Of a stretch of 64,000 nucleotides of DNA, positions 57,610 to 64,000 are shown one piece after another. Source of the stretch: Ailurus styani (Eukaryota > Chordata > Mammalia > Carnivora > Ailuridae); assembly GCA_002007465.1 (NCBI GenBank), contig LNAC01000777.1:410505-474504 (forward strand), given 5' to 3'. The position numbers and the translations under genes were made by a program. Each line of letters begins with the position of its first letter. Position 1 is the first letter of the stretch. The notes under the pieces were generated by a model. The model was given only the letters and a program-made list of their open reading frames with translations. It made no database searches and was not told where the DNA came from.

Positions 57610-58942
57610 AAAGTAGACAGCACCTTGCTTCTGGAGGTAAGGCACATAGTTGGAGAGAAATGGTCTGCTGGAGTTCAAAAGCACCTCAAATGTCTGACTC
57701 CTTGCTTGCCTTTAATCTGAGTGTATTTTCAAGAGGAAAAGCAAAGGATTGAGTATGTGAGTCCTGATATTTTCAACCCAGTGAACTTGTTGCCCCCACC
57801 TTTTGCTCCTAGTCCATTTCAGTTTTATTTTTTGGTCTAAGTATTGGCCTTGTGGTTTCAAATCTCCACTTCAGTGTCTACCTTTTGTCATAATTCAACC
57901 CTATTATTATCACTCTTCATGACTACTAAGTAGATATAACCAAAATCTGTCAAGACTTGTTACTAGACTTGCAGATGGGCTTCCCCCCCATTTCTGCTCA
58001 AAGACAGCATCCTGAAATAAATTCCACTTTCTTTTCCCCAACTCACAATATTAAACCCTAAATCATCCTCTTGTCTTAAATTAGATGAGATCAAAGAATT
58101 GCAGGAACAACCATGTAGCCTAAATTTCTAGATTCTGAATTTCTTGTTCTTTGCATTAGTCTTTAGAATATTGCAATCCATAAATTGTTAGAGCCCCACT
58201 GCCTTTGAATTTACTGAACAACAGGTGTTCACGTTGTTTTTTGGTACTTCCTCTGATCAAAACCTTCCCTTTTTACTATGAGAAATTGTCTTTGCCCCAT
58301 CTGAGGTGCTGTTTTCTCTTCAGATCACAACTGAAATAGGCCTGGCAGCCCCACCTCTACAAATGCTATCCTCATAAGAAAAAAAAAAAAACTACTACTG
58401 ATTGGTTCATAAACAAATTAACTTTTGCATTCCTGAAAAGGTAGATTGTTTCATTTTGACAAAAACCACTGGCTTTCAAGTTGCTTTTAAAACTGCCCTG
58501 AAGAAATCTTTGGTATATTAAGATAGTCTTATGCCAAGATTGTTTCCAGGTTTTTGAGCTCCAAGTCAGAACCAATTTACTTAAAAACGTGTGCTTGACT
58601 ATAAAAGCTTGCTAATAGCTCAATTTGTCTGCTAAAGGATTCTTGTAGGAGAGGGGCACACACCTTATCATTTGTTCTGGTAACTCTAAAGTGAGTTTTC
58701 ATAGAGGTCATAGGTTTGAAGTTTAAGAAATCATGTTGACAGAAGTCCCTTCCTGGAGATTTGTAGGGTAATTGTTTATTTAGGTAAAGAAACCTGCCTT
58801 TACCCTTATTGAATTATTCAAGAAATTATTTGACCCCCATAGGAAGTTTTTTTTTGAGAGTCAAACCTGAACCCATTTTCTTGGCAGGGGCAGGGTGGTG
58901 GGGAATGTAAAAAACTCTCCATCTCCAACCACCACCACAAAG
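57610..58942. other. Unique DNA immediately beyond the FOXQ1 poly(A) site
   Basis: About 1.3 kb without SINE or L1 sequence that I recognise; AT-rich, no gene called. Confidence 0.5.
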
Positions 58943-59799
58943 TGTTAAAGTCAGTTGTGAATTTTATTAAAAATAAGCACTATGCCTGGGTTTCATAAAA
59001 TTTATACATGAATATGTACAGACACAAATAAAATAATATTAAAAATAAAAATCACACTTGCTTTCAGGTGGCAGTGGTCCTGGCACCCCACATACATAAT
59101 GCTAACATTTCTTTTAAAGAAATTGCTTGGCCCAAGGAGACCACAGTTAGAGATCACCGAACCACTAAATAAAGCTGTAGCCCGTTGCCTGCAACATTTT
59201 CAATTCAGGTCTCAAAAATATATAAATAACTTAATTACAAAACCCAACCTTTTTTTTTTTAAATCTTTTGGCACAGTGAAGCATTGGTCAATAGCAGAGA
59301 AATGACTGAAGATTCTGACGCCTCTCTCACACTCAGTCATGCCTGTAAATGCCACATACTTACATGGAGCGGGGGGGCCATTAAACCCCAAACAGTAGTC
59401 ATATCATTTATCGTATGGAATGGTTCCCTGATGTGTTTTTTTTTTTTAAAGGGACAAATCAATGGAAGGTGCGACAAAAACAGGAATAAGGGGGAGTAAG
59501 AAGATAGGAAAAGTCTTTGTGAAGTGAGGGAGGGGCAGGCTTGGTCAAGAATCTAAAGCAATTACGGAGAATTGGTTTGGTCTTTTGTAAAGTCACAAAA
59601 GATGAAGGAAAATATTCTGAACTAAATTAAAACACTTCTGTCAAAAATGCTTTAGCTTTAAGGCACGTTTGATGGAGATTTTTCTTTTAACGTCTTTTTT
59701 TTTTTTTTTTTTTTTTGTCTGTCTAGAAAATGCAAAGCCCCGGCCTGCGTTTCCTGCCTCCCCGACGGCGCCCACCCTTGCCGGGCTCCGCGGCGCTGC
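58943..59799 (-). other. FOXQ1: FOXQ1 3' untranslated region
   Basis: This AT-rich stretch follows the FOXQ1 stop codon, reading leftward, down to the first good cleavage site. It contains a run of 22 T (59695-59716; poly-A in the transcript), several ATTTA motifs and AT-rich sequence close to the end. Its length of about 850 bases fits a FOXQ1 mRNA of around 2.3 kb as I remember it. No SINE or L1 interrupts it, as expected for a constrained UTR. Boundaries are inferred from the poly(A) signal. Confidence 0.7.
58963..58968 (-). terminator. FOXQ1: FOXQ1 polyadenylation signal (AATAAA)
   Basis: TTTATT on the plus strand reads AATAAA in FOXQ1 sense. About 20-40 bases downstream in sense (58920-58940) lies TTTGTGGTGGTGGTTGG, a strong GU-rich downstream element. 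Cleavage is expected near 58945. Confidence 0.7.
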
Positions 59800-61431
59800 T
59801 CAGGCCAGGAGCGTCTCCACTGGGTAAGGCAGGTGCGGGCTGGGGCCACAGGACGAGGACGCCTGCAGGGCCGCGGGCAGCCGCAGGGGGCAGTACAGGT
59901 GCGCGCCGCCGCCGGCCGCCGGGCCTCGAAACGGCTTGGCCGGGGCCGAGGAGGAGAGGGGCGCAAGCAGGAGGTGAGGTGCGGCCGGTGGCACCGCGGG
60001 CTGCGCGTCGGTTCCGCGCGCGCCCAGCAGCGCCGGCTCGGTCGCCCCATACGCGCACAGCGGCAGCAGAGGCCCTCCGGAGGCTCCGGGGAGTAGCGCG
60101 GGATATGTGGGCAGCGGCGGACAGGGCGAGGCGCCCCACGGCAGCCGCGCCCCGGGGGCCGCTTCCCCGTCGCGGCGGCTGCGGAAGGGTTTGCTGAGGA
60201 TGCTGTCTATGGCGAACGAGCTGGAGAATTTGCCCGCGGGGCTGGAGCGCCCCTCCTGGCGGGCGGGCGAGCNNNNNNNNNNNNNNNNNNNNNNNNNNNN
60301 NNNNNNNNNNNNNNNNNNNNNNNNNNNNNNNNNNNNNNNNNNNNNNNNNNNNNNNNNNNNNNNNNNNNNNNNNNNNNNNNNNNNNNNNNNNNNNNNNNNN
60401 NNNNNNNNNNNNNNNNNNNNNNNNNNNNNNNNNNNNNNNNNNNNNNNNNNNNNNNNNNNNNNNNNNNNNNNNNNNNNNNNNNNNNNNNNNNNNNNNNNNN
60501 NNNNNNNNNNNNNNNNNNNNNNNNNNNNNNNNNNNNNNNNNNNNNNNNNNNNNNNNNNNNNNNNNNNNNNNNNNNNNNNNNNNNNNNNNNNNNNNNNNNN
60601 NNNNNNNNNNNNNNNNNNNNNNNNNNNNNNNNNNNNNNNNNNNNNNNNNNNNNNNNNNNNNNNNNNNNNNNNNNNNNNNNNNNNNNNNNNNNNNNNNNNN
60701 NNNNNNNNNNNNNNNNNNNNNNNNNNNNNNNNNNNNNNNNNNNNNNNNNNNNNNNNNNNNNNNNNNNNNNNNNNNNNNNNNNNNNNNNNNNNNNNNNNNN
60801 NNNNNNNNNNNNNNNNNNNNNNNNNNNNNNNNNNNNNNNNNNNNNNNNNNNNNNNNNNNNNNNNNNNNNNNNNNNNNNNNNNNNNNNNNNNNNNNNNNNN
60901 NNNNNNNNNNNNNNNNNNNNNNNNNNNNNNNNNNNNNNNNNNNNNNNNNNNNNNNNNNNNNNNNNNNNNNNNNNNNNNNNNNNNNNNNNNNNNNNNNNNN
61001 NNNNNNNNNNNNNNNNNNNNNNNNNNNNNNNNNNNNNNNNNNNNNNNNNNNNNNNNNNNNNNNNNNNNNNNNNNNNNNNNNNNNNNNNNNNNNNNNNNNN
61101 NNNTGTACGGCTTGCTGCGCGCGCCCTCGCCGCCCCCTGCGCTCCCCGCCCCCGGCCCCGCCGCGCAGGCCTCCGGGTGCCCCGCAGCCGCCGCCGGACC
61201 CTCCTCCTCCGCGCCCGGCCCGCCGCCTGCGCTCCGCTCGCCACCGCCCGCCAGCTCCGCGGCGCCGTGGCCCGCCGCGGGGCTGTTGGCTGCACAGTCC
61301 CCGTCCGAGCCCAGGGAGTCGTCGCCGGCTGCCGACAGCGGAGATGGCGCGTTGCTGCCGCCTGCACCCTCCAAATCACTACCCGGCTTGTGCCCGTGGG
61401 CCGCGCGGGGGCCGAACACCTCCAACTTCAT
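59800..61431 (-). CDS. FOXQ1: FOXQ1, forkhead box transcription factor (single exon, interrupted by assembly gap)
   Basis: FOXQ1 is a nuclear forkhead transcription factor of epithelial, hair-follicle and gastric development. Read on the minus strand, the ATG at 61429-61431 opens with MKLEVFGPRAAHG, the recognisable FOXQ1 N-terminus, with a purine (A) at -3. Residues 1-109 are the Gly/Ala-rich acidic N-terminal region ending in GEGARSKPY, directly before the forkhead domain. The domain itself lies in the N run. After the gap come 156 residues, from SPARQEGRSSPAGKF through an eh1-like motif (FAIDSIL, possible Groucho/TLE contact) and a Pro/Ala-rich tail to LPYPVETLLA and TGA (59800-59802). The two sides share a frame only because the gap length, 831, is divisible by three. 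The nominal 543 aa exceeds the roughly 403 aa I recall for human FOXQ1. Identity is confident; internal length is not. Confidence 0.96.
   Translation of the reverse strand: MKLEVFGPRAAHGHKPGSDLEGAGGSNAPSPLSAAGDDSLGSDGDCAANSPAAGHGAAELAGGGERSAGGGPGAEEEGPAAAAGHPEACAAGPGAGSAGGGEGARSKPYXXXXXXXXXXXXXXXXXXXXXXXXXXXXXXXXXXXXXXXXXXXXXXXXXXXXXXXXXXXXXXXXXXXXXXXXXXXXXXXXXXXXXXXXXXXXXXXXXXXXXXXXXXXXXXXXXXXXXXXXXXXXXXXXXXXXXXXXXXXXXXXXXXXXXXXXXXXXXXXXXXXXXXXXXXXXXXXXXXXXXXXXXXXXXXXXXXXXXXXXXXXXXXXXXXXXXXXXXXXXXXXXXXXXXXXXXXXXXXXXXXXXXXXXXXXXXXXXXXXXXXXXXXXXXXXXXXXXXXSPARQEGRSSPAGKFSSSFAIDSILSKPFRSRRDGEAAPGARLPWGASPCPPLPTYPALLPGASGGPLLPLCAYGATEPALLGARGTDAQPAVPPAAPHLLLAPLSSSAPAKPFRGPAAGGGAHLYCPLRLPAALQASSSCGPSPHLPYPVETLLA
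60273..61103. other. Assembly gap (831 N) covering the FOXQ1 forkhead domain
   Basis: This is an unbroken run of N flanked on both sides by very GC-rich coding sequence. The flanks place it from just after residue 109 (SKPY) to just before SPARQ, so the whole winged-helix domain and its C-terminal linker are missing. From the recalled human protein the missing part should be about 138 residues, or about 415 bases, so the gap is likely oversized by about 400 bases. Confidence 0.97.
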
Positions 61432-62300
61432 GCTCGCGCACCCGGTCCCTGCCCTGCGCCGTACCCTTTCCTTCGCGCGGCCTTGGGAAGCTGGTGCCGG
61501 GGGCCGAAATGGAGATCTCGAGGCCAGGGGTCCTCGCCTTTCTTTCCTGGGAGCTCTCCCTCCTCTTGCGAGAGACAGTCACTTTTCCGTTGAAGAGTCT
61601 TCTTCCGCTGGAATTTTTTTTGGAGGGATTCTGCTTATTGGGTGAACTAAGAGGGGCGGAGAGGGACGAGTTGGGTGGGTACTGTCTTCAGTTCGGGGAT
61701 GAGAGACTTCGGGGCGAATGCGTATAGGGGTGATGTTCCACCCTCTGATGCCCCAAGTGTGCCGGGCTTGGGACTTCTTGCTGGAAGGAAGAAGCGTGAG
61801 CATCTGCTATCCATTCAAAAGAGACCAGGAGGTGTTCTTCACTGGAGGTCCCGGGTCCGGGGCAGGAATCTTCGAGGCACGGAGATGGTGCCAACCGGTG
61901 TTCGTGCCACCCTTGGGAGAGGGTATGGAGCCTTCAGCCTCGAGCGCCCGCGGAGCCGAGTCCCCGAGGCCGTGGCGCCCGTAGCCGCCTTTCCACCCCA
62001 GGTCTCCGAAGCCGCATCTCCGCGCTGGCCGGCCGCTGTTACGTCTCGCTTCCACCTTCGCCCCGGCCCAATATAACCGTGCGGCAGCTCCGAGGGGGCG
62101 GGGCCTGGGCGCCGACGGCCGAGGGGTGGGGGAACGAGGTGGCCTAGGTGGCCGAGGCTCCCCGGAGGGCGCACACCCGGCCGAGGCCAGGCGGCAGCGC
62201 GGCCGCAAAGGGACGGCGCAGGTTGTTTGTTTTGGGTCGGCCCGGCCCCGCCCTCCGCCTCCTGCCAATGGGAAGCCTGCGCGCGGCTCGGGGTGTGCGC
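61432..62300 (-). promoter_or_regulatory. FOXQ1: FOXQ1 5' leader and candidate core promoter
   Basis: The sequence upstream of the FOXQ1 ATG is CpG-rich. Reading leftward with the gene there is an inverted CCAAT (62265-62269), a GC box (62246-62253), a second GC box (62095-62103) and a TATA-like TTATAT (complement of 62071-62076). The TATA-like box lies about 20 bp below the second GC box. If it is used, transcription would start near 62040 and the leader would be about 600 bases. A more proximal start giving a shorter leader cannot be excluded. Motifs are seen; the start site is inference. Confidence 0.6.
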
Positions 62301-62647
62301 GTGTCGGTGAGTGTGCCGGGGTGAGGGGCCGCTCCCGCCCGCTCCTCCCTCAGGTGTGAGCGTCCGACCGCCAGGGAGGGGTCCTTGCGTCCTGCAGCTC
62401 TAGGAGGCGATTTGGGCACTGGAGGGAGGCTATCCTCGGGGGCACCTGGAAGGGCTGGGTCCAGGGCAGCAGGGACTTTGCTCAGGCCTGCGATTCTCCC
62501 AAAGTGGTGTAGTGAAAACTGTGCTTCTTCCGAAAGCAAACCCCTGTCATTACTGACGAAGTGCTGAACACCAACGACCGCGCAGGACACTTTTCAGGGA
62601 CCGCTTATGGGAGCCACGTGCTGTGCACCTTTCTATGATTTCCTTTT

Positions 62648-62762
62648 GCGGTCTTTTTTCTTTCTCCCTCCTCCACTCCCTCCCGTGTTTCTTTTTCGTT
62701 CTTTTCCTTTTCCTTTCCCGTTTCCTTTTCCTTTTCCTTTCCTTTCTTTTCCTTTCCTTTCA
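62648..62762. repeat. Homopyrimidine (CTTTT/CCTTT) tract upstream of FOXQ1
   Basis: About 115 bases are almost pure C/T on the plus strand, built from imperfect TTTTCC and CCTTT units. The tract lies about 0.4-0.7 kb upstream of the candidate FOXQ1 core promoter. Sequences of this type can form triplex (H-DNA) in vitro. Confidence 0.8.
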
Positions 62763-62764
62763 TA

Positions 62765-64000
62765 CTGGACTTGAAATTGTGAACCTTTTTTTGTTGTTGT
62801 TGTTTAATGACCTTGACTCTCGCTCGCTTAAATGGCTTATGACTTTCACTTTTCTTTTGTTTTCCTTTACCTTTTCTTTACCTGACTGGTGGCTCTTGGG
62901 TAAGAGCAGCAGTGTTCCCCTCTTTCCCTGGGCGGCTGTGTGTGGTGCAGGGTGCCAGGCTCGGCCTGCGTGTGTACCTCTGCAGAATCCGCGGGCGAAG
63001 CCAGGACGTGCTATTCCCGGTTCCGACTGATCAACAGGAATGAAAGGGAGGGTGTGTCCCCGAGGCGGGTTGGGGGGAGGGCGAGAGCATGAGGTGTTTA
63101 CGACCATTTCTAACCAATTTCTCCCCTTGAGGGCTTTTGCTGTGGTTTCGGACCGTCCGGAAAGGGGGGACAGCAGGACGGTTGGGCCTCCGCGGTGCCA
63201 ATGCCCCAGGGACGGGGCACCCTGGACCCCCTCGGAAGGGTGCACTTCTAACCCGCTGCCCTTCCACGCTACGCTGAGGTTTCCACCTTTTTCCTGCCTT
63301 TGTTGGAAATAGCGACGGAGCTGCGAGTACGTGGAAGCTCACCTTTGATGTTTATTTTATTACTTTCCACCATTTGTGTAGAAAACGTACACAAATCTCT
63401 CTTATCTTTATTCAGGCAGTTTTGAAGGCATTTAGAATGGGGCGGGCAAAATGACAGACCCATCGACGGTTTTGTTAGTTTTGTGTTTGGAGAAATGATT
63501 ATTTGGAGATTAGACTGACGTTTATTGAGTGTTTGAGTTTGGAGTGGGGTGGGGAATGGGTTCTTTTCCAGAGATGAGCCTCTCTCTAAGGGATCTACTC
63601 ACTCTAGCCCTGGGAGTTTATGGTCCCTTGGACCTGGAGTGGGGGAGGGGGCTAAGGCAAGATAGCAGCCAGGTAAAGAGGCAGCGATTTGGCTAGTGAT
63701 AAAAGACAGGCACAATGAATGTCATCCTCATTTGAACTCTGGAGGTGGGCAGGGCAAGAGGAGGAAGGCTTATTCTTTGAGTGAGATAAGCCTGGGCGAG
63801 TTGAGGTGGGGGCCCAGCTTGGCTGCGGAGTCTAAGGGAGGCCCTTAAGACACTCCAGTGCCAAGGTACCCGGCCATCACCTAGTTCCATCTTAGAGACA
63901 GCACAGGTGTGCTATCCCGAAGGATTGAAGTCACACAGCTAATACCAAACTTGTGACCCTGATGCAGTCCAGACACCTCCAGATTAGCAGCAACATTCAC
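62765..64000. other. Upstream flank of FOXQ1, no gene recognised
   Basis: GC-rich patches (about 62920-63260) alternate with AT-rich DNA. Near the right edge GAAGTCACACAGCTAATACC may be a MIR fragment. Frames up to 161 codons on the minus strand have no recognisable domain. Confidence 0.5.

Larger units (their letters stand above)
59720..62480. other. FOXQ1 CpG island
   Basis: GC content and CpG density rise sharply at about 59720 and stay high, across the gap, through the whole coding region and promoter to about 62480. An island spanning the entire gene is usual for single-exon forkhead genes. Edges are judged by eye. Confidence 0.8.

Noticed and set aside
60107..61645. 512-codon plus frame across the FOXQ1 locus
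   Set aside because: It is the antisense shadow of FOXQ1 and consists largely of N-derived X.
61807..62590. Minus frames of 153 and 148 codons upstream of FOXQ1
   Set aside because: They lie in the promoter CpG island, overlap each other in different phases and show no domain. FOXQ1 is a single-exon gene, so an upstream coding exon is not expected.

Overview
The window is mammalian nuclear DNA from a carnivoran. The evidence is about two dozen tRNA(Lys)-derived Can-SINE copies, whose head reads like GGCGCCTGGGTGGCTCAGT and whose tail like AAATAAATAAAATCTTT, plus carnivore-type LINE-1 (L1). Several young SINEs carry a body with the GCCTGCCTCTCTGCCTACTTGT block that I associate with mustelids (ferret, mink, marten, otter). 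The family-level call is inference from memory; Carnivora is secure.

The only protein-coding gene I can support is FOXQ1, a single-exon forkhead transcription factor on the minus strand (59800-61431). Its N-terminus and C-terminus are clear. The forkhead DNA-binding domain falls entirely inside an 831-base run of N (60273-61103), and that run is larger than the missing protein should need. The gene sits in a CpG island with GC boxes, an inverted CCAAT and a TATA-like box upstream. Its 3' UTR ends near 58945 with an AATAAA and a GU-rich downstream element. In human 6p25.3 the order is FOXQ1-FOXF2-FOXC1 on one strand. If that holds here, everything left of 58.9 kb is the FOXQ1-FOXF2 intergenic interval, and FOXF2 lies beyond the left edge.

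Layout: 1-37 kb is a dense nest of L1 copies, mostly in minus orientation, hit by SINEs, microsatellites and each other; target-site duplications (TSDs) allow the insertion order to be read. From 37 to 59 kb L1 becomes sparse and old. This part holds mostly unique sequence with MIR, L2, MER5-type and LTR remnants, at least two stretches that look like conserved noncoding or enhancer DNA (42.7-43.1 and 43.4-43.9 kb), and a second CpG island at 56.2-57.1 kb. From 59.7 to 62.5 kb is the FOXQ1 CpG island, then a homopyrimidine tract and unrecognised single-copy DNA to the end.

Nearly all ORFs elsewhere are L1 fragments, SINE read-through or microsatellite translations. I saw no CRISPR array, operon, phage or other prokaryote-type system, and no novel multi-gene system. 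The points worth a second look are the FOXQ1 assembly defect, candidate regulatory DNA near it, and unusual retroposition products: a tail-only insertion with perfect TSDs, an L1 with an ORF1-to-ORF2 deletion, and an ORF2 fragment without a poly(A) tail.
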